Below are positions 15,864 to 23,676 of a DNA stretch of 64,000 nt, piece after piece (position 1 is the stretch's first letter; every line of letters begins with the position of its first letter). Origin of the DNA: Trebonia sp036276115 (GTDB lineage Bacteria > Actinomycetota > Actinomycetes > Streptosporangiales > Streptosporangiaceae); assembly GCA_036276115.1 (NCBI GenBank), contig DATBEM010000029.1:6235-70234 (forward strand), written 5' to 3'. Made by a program: the position numbers and the translations under genes. The notes beneath the pieces were generated by a model. The model was not told where the DNA came from. It ran no database searches and worked only from the letters and a program-made list of their open reading frames with translations.

Positions 15864-17267
15864 GTGCATGACTATGACCTGCTGGTTATCGGCTCGGGGC
15901 CCGGCGGGCAGAAGGCGGCCATCGCGGCCGCGAAGCTGGACCGGCGGGTCGCGGTCGTGGAGCGACCCGACATGCTCGGCGGCGTCTGCCTCAACACGGG
16001 GACGATCCCCTCCAAGACGCTGCGCCAGGCGATCTTGTACCTCACCGGCGTGGACCAGCGGGAGATATACGGCCAGTCCTACCGGGTCAAGGACGAGATC
16101 ACGATCGCCGACCTGACCGCCCGCACGAGCCACGTGGTGACCCGCGAGAACGACGTGGTCCGCAGCCAGCTCGTGCGCAACCACGTCGCCATCATCGCCG
16201 GCACCGGCCGGTTCACCGGCCCGGGCGAGGTCGAGGTGGACGACGGCAAGGGCCGCATCCGCAAGGTCAGCGCGGAGAAGATCGTCATCGCCACCGGCAC
16301 CTGCCCGGCTCGCCCGCCCAGCGTGGACTTCGACGACAAGACGGTCATCGACTCCGACGGGCTCATCCACCTCGAGCGCGTGCCCCGCTCGATGGTCGTG
16401 GTCGGCGCGGGCGTGATCGGCATTGAGTACGCGTCGATGTTCGCCACCCTGGGGACCAAGGTGACCGTGGTCGAGCGGCGCGACCGGATGCTGGAGTTCT
16501 GCGACCTGGAGGTCGTGGAGGCGCTGAAGTACCACCTGCGCGACCTGGCGGTGACGTTCCGCTTCGGCGAGAGCGTCGGGTCGGTCGAGGCCCGCCCCGA
16601 GGGCGCGATCACCGTGCTCCGCAGCGGCAAGAAGATCCCGGCCGACACCGTCCTGTACTCGGCCGGCCGCCAGGGCATGACCGCGGGCCTCGGCCTGGAG
16701 GCGGCCGGGCTGAGCGCCGATGACCGGGGCCGGATCAAGGTCGATGAGTTCTACCGGACCGACGTGCCCAGCATCTACGCCGTCGGCGACGTCATCGGCT
16801 TCCCGGCCCTCGCCGCCACGTCGATGGAGCAGGGCCGGATCGCCGCCAACCACGCGTTCGGCGAGACGAGGGCGCTGTCGGACACGCCCCAGCCGATCGG
16901 CATCTACTCGATCCCGGAGATCAGCTTCGTCGGCCAGACCGAGGACCAGCTGACCGAGGCGTGCATCCCGTTCGAGGTCGGCGTGTCCCGCTACCGCGAG
17001 CTGGCCCGCGGCCAGATCGTCGGCGACTCCTACGGCGTCCTGAAGCTGCTGGTCTCCCCGGACGACCGCAAGCTGCTGGGCGTCCACGTCTTCGGCACCA
17101 GCGCGACCGAGCTCATCCACATCGGCCAGGCCGTCATGGGCTGCGGGGGCACCGTCGACTACCTGGTTGACGCCGTCTTCAACTACCCCACCCTGGCCGA
17201 GTCCTACAAGGTCGCCGCCCTGGACGCCACCAACAAGATGCGCGCCGTCACCCGCCTGTCGGGCTGA
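15864..17267 (+). CDS. sthA: Soluble pyridine nucleotide transhydrogenase
   Basis: 467 residues from GTG 15864; a CACACT -10-like element lies 7-12 nt upstream, suggesting a leaderless transcript. SthA is a cytosolic FAD flavoprotein that passes hydride between NADPH and NAD+. The FAD-binding GSGPGGQKAAI is at residues 9-19, the NAD(P)-binding GAGVIGIEYASMF is in the middle, and the C-terminal dimerisation domain ends in FNYPTLAESYKVAALD. The site that carries the redox disulfide in lipoamide dehydrogenase and related enzymes reads GGVCLNTGTIPSKTL: the second Cys is Thr, the hallmark that separates SthA from dihydrolipoamide dehydrogenase and mercuric reductase. Length is normal. It stands alone, divergent from the lipoprotein. 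Confidence 0.94.
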   Translation: MHDYDLLVIGSGPGGQKAAIAAAKLDRRVAVVERPDMLGGVCLNTGTIPSKTLRQAILYLTGVDQREIYGQSYRVKDEITIADLTARTSHVVTRENDVVRSQLVRNHVAIIAGTGRFTGPGEVEVDDGKGRIRKVSAEKIVIATGTCPARPPSVDFDDKTVIDSDGLIHLERVPRSMVVVGAGVIGIEYASMFATLGTKVTVVERRDRMLEFCDLEVVEALKYHLRDLAVTFRFGESVGSVEARPEGAITVLRSGKKIPADTVLYSAGRQGMTAGLGLEAAGLSADDRGRIKVDEFYRTDVPSIYAVGDVIGFPALAATSMEQGRIAANHAFGETRALSDTPQPIGIYSIPEISFVGQTEDQLTEACIPFEVGVSRYRELARGQIVGDSYGVLKLLVSPDDRKLLGVHVFGTSATELIHIGQAVMGCGGTVDYLVDAVFNYPTLAESYKVAALDATNKMRAVTRLSG

Positions 17268-17432
17268 CGCCCGAGTTCACCGCCCCGCACGCTCCCGCCG
17301 GTGCCGGTGGTCACGATCCGTCCCCCGTGACGGAGTCCCGGGCCCCATGGCTTCCATCCGCCACGAGATCGTGATCGCTGAGTCCCGCGGCAACTAGGTT
17401 GCCGGGAGCTGGCGTCCTTCACGGGATCGGGC

Positions 17433-19850
17433 TTAGCGCCCCGCCTCAGCGCCGGCTCCTTCCTCGCCGTCCCCAGGCTCGCCGAGCCCGCTCAGGTACT
17501 GCGCTCGCGAGCCGCGCTGGGGCCGCCAGCCACTGCTGCGCTGGTGCCACGGAGCTTCCCCTCGCCCGGCCTCGCCCGCAGCGCGCTCTGCTCCCGGGTG
17601 CGGGCCTCGCGGGCTCATTGCCCCGGGCGGCGCGGGGCCTGCGACCGGGCGGCGGTCCGGCGCCCAGGCGGGCGCTGATTCAGCCGCAGCGGAGCGGCGG
17701 GCAGCGGGCGGCTGACGTCGCGCCCCTGCCCCCGAACCGCTGCGGGCCGCCGGCCATGTCCCGGTTGACCCGGCGCTGACAGGCGCGCCTCCGCCCGGCT
17801 CGGTACGGGTCGGCGGCCACTCGCGCCGGCCGGCGTCGACTGGGCGGATGCTAGCCGGCCTTGTGCTGTCCGGGTGCCGCTCGCCTGGCTCGACGGGGCC
17901 CGGCCTCGCGCTGGCGGGCCCCTCGCGGAGCGCTGGACGCCGGTCCGGGCGCGGCGGGCGCGACCGGACCGGGGCCTGGACGTGCACGAACGTCACCGTG
18001 CCCTGGTAGATGTAGGCCGCCTGGCCGGTCGTCAGGCGGCGGATGAGCTGCGGGTCGACGACCGGGACGGGGCGGGTGGTCGCGGTCCCGGCCGGCTCCC
18101 AGCTGCCCCGGCCGGACTGCTGGCGGGTCGCCGCGATGGCCGGCTGCTGCCCGGCCAGGTCCACCAGGCGGTCCGGCTGCGGGGTGCGCAATAGCCAGAC
18201 GCCGCCCTCGGCGGTGGACGCGACCCGGCGCCGCTCGTCGTCGTCGTTGCCCAGCCCCTCCCAGGACTGGGCCGAGACCTGGACGGCGAGGCCGAGGGAG
18301 CGGGCCCGCTCGTACAGCCGCCAGATCGGCAGCCGCCGGCTGACGGCCGAGAACTCGTCGATGCACAGCAGGATCTCCCGCTCGCCGCCCACCGCGTAGC
18401 TGGCGAGCAGGTCCACCAGCGCCCGCGCCTGCGCCTCGGCCACCTCCGGGGCGGCCGTCCCCTCCAGCACGCAGTACCAGGCGTCCCCCTCGGCCAGGGT
18501 CATCGCCTTATCGAGGCTCTTTCCGTCACGGCGCTTTCCGTCAAGTCCCGGGCCGAGGCGGTCCAGGAGGGCGCGCAGCCGCGCCTCCACGTCCGGCATC
18601 ACCCTGGTCGCGTTGACGGCGGCGCTGGCCGCGGCGGCATCGCCGGCGGCCTGGTACGCGCCACTGAGCCACTTGACGCGCAGCCGCCCCAGGAACTCGG
18701 CCGCGCTCGCGGGCGGGCCGGGCGGCGCCCCGACGGCGAGCGACACCACCGCCCGCATCATGTCCTGGTAGTAGGCGGCCGCGCCGTCGCCGTGCTCGAT
18801 GAGGTCCAGCAGCGTGGTGACGAGCTGCCCGGGCGGCAGCGTCCACAGCGACAGCGGGTCGGCTGGCCAGGTGCGGACGTCGCCCGCGCCGGCGGCCCGC
18901 AGCGCCTGCCCGGCCCGGGCCGCGATCTCGCGCGAGCTGTCGCCGCCCTTGCAGTCGATGACGACCAGCAGCGGCCGCCGCCCCCGCCCGGTCGCGGCCC
19001 GGCGCAGCGCCACCGCCATGAACGCGGTCCACAGGCGGAGCAGCAGGGTTGTCTTGCCGGTGCCCGTCGTCCCCACCACGACCTGGTGGGACCGCAGCCG
19101 GTCATGCGGGATCGTCATCTCCGGCGCGTCCCGCCGCCGGCCCCGCCCCGGGCCGGGGCTGTCCCCGGCGGCCCGGATGGTGGCCCCGACGACCACGTCC
19201 CCGCCCGGCAGCGCCAGCGGCAGCGGGCCGGGCAGCCCGCGCCACCGCCCGCTCCTGGCCAGCCCGGCCCGCGTGTGCCCGGCGGCCCGGCGGGCGGCGC
19301 GCGACTGGTGGCGCCACATGCGCCAGTCAAAGCCGGCCGGGGCCGCCGGGTGGCGGCCGCCGGTGCTGGCCGTCATGAGGAACAGGTGGCGGTCCCACGC
19401 CCGGCCCGCGGCCGCCAGGCCCGCCGGGATGACGACCGGCGGCACCGCCAGCAGCGCCCGCGGGCTGCCAGCGATCGCCAGGTGCGCCATGACCAGCCAG
19501 GCCCGGAAGCTCGCGGCGGCCAGTCGTAGCCACCACGGGCCGGGGCCGGAGCCGGGCAGCCCCGGTGGCGTCCACAGCGCGACGACGGCGAGCCAGTAGG
19601 CGGCCGGGCCGAGCGCCCACGCCGCCCCGGCGTACAGGCGGCGCGGCGTCCACCCGCGCGACCAGGCGAGCAGGTACCCGGCCGCGGCGACCAGGGCCAC
19701 CGGGGCGAGCGCGACCAGCGCCGCCACCCCGGCCGCGGCGGCCAGCGCGCGGCCGGCGGCGGCCTCCAGCTCCTCGTCCCGGCCGTAGCGGCCGCGCTCG
19801 CGCCGGTAGCGGCGGTACTCGCGGTCATTCAGCCCGGTCTTCCGCGTCAT
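17433..19850 (-). CDS. TraG/VirD4-like DNA-transfer ATPase (membrane anchored)
   Basis: 805 residues from ATG 19850, which overlaps the TGA of the upstream gene (ATGA), so the two are translationally coupled. The N-terminus (about 30-150) has three or four hydrophobic segments. Walker A is GTTGTGKTT (residues 260-268), preceded by HDRLRSHQVVV; Walker B is LLCIDEF (494-500); a TraM-recognition-like segment follows (SLGLAVQVSAQSWEGLGNDD). The last 180 residues are Pro/Arg/Ala-rich and disordered. Such ATPases are coupling proteins of actinobacterial conjugative elements, and many chromosomes carry stand-alone copies. No relaxase, integrase, Rep or att site is visible nearby, so transfer activity is not shown. 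Confidence 0.82.
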   Translation of the reverse strand: MTRKTGLNDREYRRYRRERGRYGRDEELEAAAGRALAAAAGVAALVALAPVALVAAAGYLLAWSRGWTPRRLYAGAAWALGPAAYWLAVVALWTPPGLPGSGPGPWWLRLAAASFRAWLVMAHLAIAGSPRALLAVPPVVIPAGLAAAGRAWDRHLFLMTASTGGRHPAAPAGFDWRMWRHQSRAARRAAGHTRAGLARSGRWRGLPGPLPLALPGGDVVVGATIRAAGDSPGPGRGRRRDAPEMTIPHDRLRSHQVVVGTTGTGKTTLLLRLWTAFMAVALRRAATGRGRRPLLVVIDCKGGDSSREIAARAGQALRAAGAGDVRTWPADPLSLWTLPPGQLVTTLLDLIEHGDGAAAYYQDMMRAVVSLAVGAPPGPPASAAEFLGRLRVKWLSGAYQAAGDAAAASAAVNATRVMPDVEARLRALLDRLGPGLDGKRRDGKSLDKAMTLAEGDAWYCVLEGTAAPEVAEAQARALVDLLASYAVGGEREILLCIDEFSAVSRRLPIWRLYERARSLGLAVQVSAQSWEGLGNDDDERRRVASTAEGGVWLLRTPQPDRLVDLAGQQPAIAATRQQSGRGSWEPAGTATTRPVPVVDPQLIRRLTTGQAAYIYQGTVTFVHVQAPVRSRPPRPDRRPALREGPASARPGPVEPGERHPDSTRPASIRPVDAGRREWPPTRTEPGGGAPVSAGSTGTWPAARSGSGAGARRQPPAARRSAAAESAPAWAPDRRPVAGPAPPGAMSPRGPHPGAERAAGEAGRGEAPWHQRSSGWRPQRGSRAQYLSGLGEPGDGEEGAGAEAGR

Positions 19851-20671
19851 GACCGGCTCTGCTCGCGGCCGGGCCCGTGAAATGGCGTGGCGGGCGGGAA
19901 GATCTCGTATACCTCGACCCGGTCGCCCAGCGGGCCCAGCCGGCCCCGGGCCGTGCGCACGGTGGCGAGCACCGCCCGCGCGCACGCGTAGGCCACGCAG
20001 GCGTACCGGGGCGGGTCGCCGGGGACGGCGGCCTCGGCCGGCGGGCAGTCGTAGTCGCCGGTCCGGGCGAGCAGGTCGCGCATGATCTGGGTCGTGCGCT
20101 CGACGCCCTTCCTGGTCAGCTCGACCTCGATTGCCCAGGTCTCGCCGGCCCAGTCCAGCCCGCAGCCGGCCGGCCAGTGCACCTCGCCGTCGGGCAGGTG
20201 CGCCCGGGGCCAGCCGCCCGACGGCCGGAAGGCGCGGTGGAGCATCTCCCGCTCCGGGCGCCAGGACGCGCCCGCCCGCCGGTACTGGGGCGTGCGCGCG
20301 AGCGCGAGGCGGGCATCGGTGACCGCCTGGGTGTGCCGCAGCCGGGAGCGGGGCACCGTTCCCGCCCGCCACGACAGGCCGAGCGCGGTCATGCCCCGGC
20401 GCGTCACCCATGCCCACGGCTGCTCCGGGTGGGTGAGGGGAGCGCTCTCGGCGAGCTGCAGTCGCCGCCACTGGGCGACCAGGTCCCGCGCCCGCCCGGC
20501 CGCGCTGGCGGCCGCGGCGCCGGGGCCGGGGCCGGGTGGCTCGCCCGGGCCGGGCGGGGCGGCGCCGAGGAGGTCGGCGACCTGGCTGAGCTGGACGCAG
20601 TGCATCTCGGCGCAGAACCGTAGCGCCCCGGGCTCCGGTATCGCGCTGGCGCCGGTGAGTTGGCTGTTCAT
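19847..20671 (-). CDS. Replication-relaxation family protein
   Basis: 274 residues from ATG 20671. The N-terminal segment (EMHCVQLSQVADLLG) looks like a winged helix, and the C-terminal half (WAIEVELTRKGVERTTQIMRDLL, split here into EVELTRKG and TTQIMRDLL, then a Cys/Tyr-rich YACVAYACAR) is the conserved core of the replication-relaxation family. These proteins accompany TraG-like ATPases on actinobacterial plasmids and integrative elements, possibly as relaxosome or regulatory factors. It precedes the ATPase with a 4-nt overlap and is divergent from the SARP regulator. Its promoter is almost the same as that of the DAHP synthase gene at 24.8 kb. Confidence 0.72.
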   Translation of the reverse strand: MNSQLTGASAIPEPGALRFCAEMHCVQLSQVADLLGAAPPGPGEPPGPGPGAAAASAAGRARDLVAQWRRLQLAESAPLTHPEQPWAWVTRRGMTALGLSWRAGTVPRSRLRHTQAVTDARLALARTPQYRRAGASWRPEREMLHRAFRPSGGWPRAHLPDGEVHWPAGCGLDWAGETWAIEVELTRKGVERTTQIMRDLLARTGDYDCPPAEAAVPGDPPRYACVAYACARAVLATVRTARGRLGPLGDRVEVYEIFPPATPFHGPGREQSRS

Positions 20672-20679
20672 GGCCGAGG

Positions 20680-20728
20680 ACGCTAGTGATGCGGGATGTC
20701 ATGAGAGGTGTCGCTGTGGTGTCACGAA
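20680..20728 (-). promoter_or_regulatory. Promoter with 12/11-bp-spaced direct repeats (SARP-type) before the relaxation/ATPase operon
   Basis: Read on the plus strand: TCATGAG at 20699, TCGCTGT at 20711 and TCACGAA at 20722 (spacing 12, 11). A -10 TAGCGT lies on the minus strand at 20685-20680, 8 nt from the ATG. There is no recognisable -35: the repeats occupy that place, as in SARP-activated promoters. The divergent SARP gene starts 105 bp away. Confidence 0.6.
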
Positions 20729-20833
20729 GACGCAGGGCATTACAGGAGCATTACGTGACCCTTGTGACACGGTCAGTCTCTGCGGTACCCCTGGGGGGCA
20801 CGCTTCCACGCCACCCGCGATGAGGGATCTACC

Positions 20834-21586
20834 GTGATTGACCTGCAGATTCTCGGCCCGCTGACAGTGACGGGCAGTGACGGCGAGTCGCTGCTGCTCC
20901 GGCCCCGCCAGCGCGCGCTGCTCACCATGTTCCTGCTCCGCCCGCGCAAGCCGTGGGCGCGCGACGCGCTCGCACCGGTGCTGTGGGCTGGCCGGCCCCC
21001 GGTCCGACCGCAGGACGCCACTAAGCAAGCCGTCAGCCGACTGCGGCGGACCCTGGGGCGGGGCGGGATTCCGCGCGCCACGATTACCTCGGCTGGCGGC
21101 GGCTACCTGGCCGACCCGCCCGCGGGCGCGCTCGACCTGGACCGCTACCAGGCCGCACTCAGCCTGGCCCGGCAGGCGCACGCCAGCGGCGATGCGGCCC
21201 GGGCGGTCTTGCTGCTGCAGCAGGCGCTGGACAGCTGGACCGACCCCGGGTGGGAATTTCGCGACGCCCCTGACCTACCCGCCGTTCAGGGCCTGATAGC
21301 CGCCCTGGACGAGGAGCGCCGCGCGGCTGAAGATCAGCTCGTGGACATGCAGCTCGCCCAGGGCGGGCACGCGAGGCTGCTGCCGTCCCTTCAGGCCAGG
21401 TCCCGGAAGGTTCCTGGCGATGAAGGAGCGTGCGCCCGGCTAATGCGGGCACTGCTAGCCGACGGCCGCGAGGTCGAGGCCGCCGGTGCTTTCCACCGGA
21501 CGGCCCAAGCTCTGAGTGACGAGCTTGGCGTTCGCCCCGGCCCCGCCCTGCGCGACCTGCTGTCCACGGCGCTGCGCGATCTTTAG
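20834..21586 (+). CDS. Short SARP/AfsR-type regulator with BTAD domain
   Basis: 250 residues from GTG 20834 (AGGG at 20823-20826 upstream). The N-terminal 95 residues are an OmpR-like winged helix (LLLRPRQRALLTMFLLR, then KQAVSRLRRTLGR), followed by the bacterial transcriptional-activator (BTAD) helical domain (DLDRYQAALSLARQAHASGD, ending ELGVRPGPALRDLL). This is the minimal SARP layout without an NB-ARC or TPR extension. SARPs activate antibiotic or other specialised clusters by binding heptamer direct repeats about 11 bp apart that overlap the -35. Such repeats lie in its own divergent promoter region and before the DAHP synthase gene, making both candidate targets. Confidence 0.88.
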   Translation: MIDLQILGPLTVTGSDGESLLLRPRQRALLTMFLLRPRKPWARDALAPVLWAGRPPVRPQDATKQAVSRLRRTLGRGGIPRATITSAGGGYLADPPAGALDLDRYQAALSLARQAHASGDAARAVLLLQQALDSWTDPGWEFRDAPDLPAVQGLIAALDEERRAAEDQLVDMQLAQGGHARLLPSLQARSRKVPGDEGACARLMRALLADGREVEAAGAFHRTAQALSDELGVRPGPALRDLLSTALRDL

Positions 21587-21603
21587 CCTCCGGTGACCGG
21601 AGG
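21587..21603. terminator. Hairpin between convergent SARP and cold-shock genes
   Basis: CCTCCGG-TGA-CCGGAGG, 7-bp perfect stem (8 with flanking G/C), placed exactly between the two stop codons. It could serve both strands; there is no U-run. Confidence 0.55.
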
Positions 21604-21610
21604 CGGTACT

Positions 21611-21814
21611 TCAGATCGGGCGAACGTTCTCCGCCTGCGGGCCCTTCTGCCCCTGGGTCGTGTCGAACTCGACCTTCTGGTTCTCGTCCAGGGATCGGTA
21701 GCCCGAGGTCGAGATCGCCGAGAAGTGCACGAACACGTCCGCCGTCCCGTCATCGGGGGCGATGAAACCAAAGCCCTTGTCGGCGTTGAACCACTTGACT
21801 GTGCCTGTTGCCAT
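21611..21814 (-). CDS. csp: Cold-shock protein
   Basis: 67 residues from ATG 21814 (GAGGAC upstream); an in-frame extension to 21838 is unlikely because family members begin MATGTVKWFN. A single OB-fold cold-shock domain of standard length carries both RNA-binding motifs: KGFGFI (RNP1) and VFVHFSAI (RNP2). It binds single-stranded RNA or DNA and acts as an RNA chaperone in the cytoplasm. It is convergent with the SARP gene. The 200-bp region upstream (21815-22013) probably includes a long leader, as is usual for csp genes. Confidence 0.95.
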   Translation of the reverse strand: MATGTVKWFNADKGFGFIAPDDGTADVFVHFSAISTSGYRSLDENQKVEFDTTQGQKGPQAENVRPI

Positions 21815-21945
21815 CTGTCCTCGTCCTCTATCTGCCATGCCATGACGCGACTTGCCGCGCCGATGATGAGCTTACCGGTACTGGGGCCTGCTAGCGGGTG
21901 CACCCTCGTTTTCGGTGCTCCGCGGCGCTAGGTACCTGCTTTCAG

Positions 21946-21962
21946 TGCCCCGTTCAGGGGCA
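21946..21962. terminator. Possible hairpin terminator upstream of the csp leader
   Basis: TGCCCC-GTTCA-GGGGCA followed by TTTAGG on the plus strand; 6-bp stem. It lies 52 bp past the stop of the minus-strand phosphotransferase gene, on which strand no U-run follows. Weak call. Confidence 0.35.
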
Positions 21963-22013
21963 TTTAGGCGAGATTCGCGGCTCAATAGAGATAAATGCCG
22001 AACAGGGGCGCCA

Positions 22014-22760
22014 TCACATCCGGGCCCGCAGGACGTCGAGCTCACAGCCGGGGGCCGACGGGTCGAAGCCGTGCTCGGCCAGCCAGCGGGCCGACCGCAG
22101 GCTGCGCAGCGACCACCACCCGCGGATCACGTCGAGGTCGACGCCGGGGCCGTAGCCAGCGAGCACGTCGGCCAGGTGCTCCTCGTGCCCGAGCGTCAGG
22201 CTGGCCAGGTCATGCAGGCCATCGCCGGGGGCCGCCTCGGACCAGTCGATCACCCCGGTGACCTCGTCCCCGCTGGTGAACACGTGGCAGGCCTGCAAGT
22301 CGCCATGCGTGAACGCTGGTGTCCAGGGCCGGAGCGCGGCCTGCGCCACCTGCCAGTTGCGGGTGACCAGCCCGGCCGGCAGGGCGCCGCTGCTCACCAG
22401 CCACTCGCACTCGCCGTCGAGGTGCGCCGCGATCTCGCCCCGGTCCTTGCCCGGCCAGGGCGGCAGCGGCGCGTCGTGCAGCGCCCGCACGGCAGCGCCC
22501 GCCGCGGCCCACGCCGCCGGCGACGCGGCCGACGGCTCGCCCAGGCGGCCCAGCGCCGTCCCGCGGACGGCGGCGAGCGCGAGCACGGGCGGCTCGCGCC
22601 ACAAGATCCGCGGCGTCGGGACTGGCGCCAGGGCCATCGCCGCGACCTCGGCATCGGCCCGTGCCTGGTCCCCGTCGATCTTCAGGTACACGTCGCCGAC
22701 GCGCACGGTCGCGCGCTCGCTATGGGCGACAACGACCTCGACCTCTTCCACGCCGGCCAT
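22014..22760 (-). CDS. Aminoglycoside-phosphotransferase-family kinase
   Basis: 248 residues from ATG 22760. The APH/choline-kinase fold is recognised by the catalytic loop THGDLQACHVF (Brenner motif HGDLxxxH, with Asp as the base) and the metal-binding VIDWSEAAPGD. The N-lobe is short (YLKIDGDQARADAEVAAM, with Lys and Glu of the ATP site). Members phosphorylate small hydroxyl compounds (aminoglycosides, choline, homoserine, sugars); nothing here fixes the substrate, and a resistance role should not be assumed. Monocistronic. Confidence 0.85.
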   Translation of the reverse strand: MAGVEEVEVVVAHSERATVRVGDVYLKIDGDQARADAEVAAMALAPVPTPRILWREPPVLALAAVRGTALGRLGEPSAASPAAWAAAGAAVRALHDAPLPPWPGKDRGEIAAHLDGECEWLVSSGALPAGLVTRNWQVAQAALRPWTPAFTHGDLQACHVFTSGDEVTGVIDWSEAAPGDGLHDLASLTLGHEEHLADVLAGYGPGVDLDVIRGWWSLRSLRSARWLAEHGFDPSAPGCELDVLRARM

Positions 22761-22883
22761 TATCGCGAGATGATCGCCGGGATCGCACCGCGTTTTCGCC
22801 GCCGGCCAGGCCCGGTGCCGACGCCCCGGTTAGCGAGCCCGGGGACCTATTGCCGAGATAGCCACGATTGCGCAGGACGGACG

Positions 22884-23423
22884 ATGCGATGGTCAAGACG
22901 GGCCCGGCGGGCGGGCGGCATGGCTGACGAGGTCCCCGCGAGCGGCCCCGGGGCTGCCCGGCCCCTGCTGTCCTACCAGGTTGGCAACGAGCACAGCCCG
23001 ACCGATCCGTGGGGTCGCAGCGAGCTGGTGATCTACCCCGACGGCAGTGCCCGGCTCGACCATTACTTCTCCCGGCGCCGGCCCCCGGGGGCCTGGGCCG
23101 GCTACGTCGACGCCCCGGTCCTGGCCGAGTTGCTGGGCGCCCTCCAGGCGGCGGGCTGGCCGCCCGCCCCGTTGGCCGGGCCGCTGCTGCCCGGGGCGGC
23201 GCTGCGCCTGCTGACGGTGGAGGCGCAGCCGGCGGCGCAATCAGGCGGCATCGCGGGTGCGGGAGCGGTCGAGTGGGTCAAGTCGTCAATGGCGCCCGGC
23301 CACGCGGTGGCCTTCGACATCATCGACGCGGTGATCCGCCAGCTGAGCCGCGATGCCGTGCAGTACCCGACCAAGCGCGGCCCGGTCGTGCACGGCGCCG
23401 TTCCCCGCCGGCCCGGAACCTGA
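22884..23423 (+). CDS. Hypothetical protein
   Basis: 179 residues from ATG 22884 (AGGACGG 6 nt upstream); ATG 22920 is the alternative and gives 167 residues beginning MADEVPAS. No signal peptide or membrane segment. The middle (GRSELVIYPDGSARLDHYF) looks like alternating beta strands of a small globular protein, followed by a helix (VLAELLGALQAAGWP). No family recognised. Its 3' end overlaps the 3' end of a possible small gene on the other strand. Confidence 0.6.
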   Translation: MRWSRRARRAGGMADEVPASGPGAARPLLSYQVGNEHSPTDPWGRSELVIYPDGSARLDHYFSRRRPPGAWAGYVDAPVLAELLGALQAAGWPPAPLAGPLLPGAALRLLTVEAQPAAQSGGIAGAGAVEWVKSSMAPGHAVAFDIIDAVIRQLSRDAVQYPTKRGPVVHGAVPRRPGT

Positions 23424-23676
23424 CCCGGCGGCCGGAACGGGCCGGAGCCCAGGGCCTGGCCAGGAGCCTGCGGCCTGGCCAGGAGCGGTCGCCCGGTAAG
23501 CGCCGCCGGGCGACGAGCGCCCGGGCCTGCGGCCAGGGCGGGGGATGGGCCTCCGGGAAGCGCGCGTACACCCACTCGGTCACCACCGCCAGCGGCCAGC
23601 CGGACGGGCACCACAGCCGGGCGACCGACCCCAGGGCGATCTCGTCGCCCGCCTCGTCCCGCCATGGTCCCGCCAT
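23320..23676 (-). CDS. Possible small protein coupled to the DAHP synthase gene
   Basis: 118 codons from ATG 23676, which overlaps the DAHP synthase TGA as TGATG, a common coupling arrangement. The first 50 residues (DEIALGSVARLWCPSGWPLAVV is split as DEIALGSVARL and WCPSGWPLAVV, then YARFPEAHPPPWPQ) look like a real, Trp/Pro-containing folded segment. The last 60 are Arg/Pro-rich and overlap the convergent gene by 104 bp, so the true 3' end is doubtful. No family recognised. Confidence 0.4.
   Translation of the reverse strand: MAGPWRDEAGDEIALGSVARLWCPSGWPLAVVTEWVYARFPEAHPPPWPQARALVARRRLPGDRSWPGRRLLARPWAPARSGRRVRFRAGGERRRARPGRAWSGTARHRGSAGGSPRR

Noticed and set aside
15864..17267. Dihydrolipoamide dehydrogenase
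   Set aside because: The redox-disulfide site has a single Cys (CLNTGT), which is the SthA pattern.
19847..20702. Upstream extension of the TraG-like ATPase to 20702
   Set aside because: The extension overlaps the replication-relaxation gene in another frame and has random Arg/Pro composition; ATG 19850 with ATGA coupling is the better start.
22014..22760. Antibiotic-resistance aminoglycoside phosphotransferase
   Set aside because: Only generic APH-fold motifs are visible; most such chromosomal proteins have other substrates.
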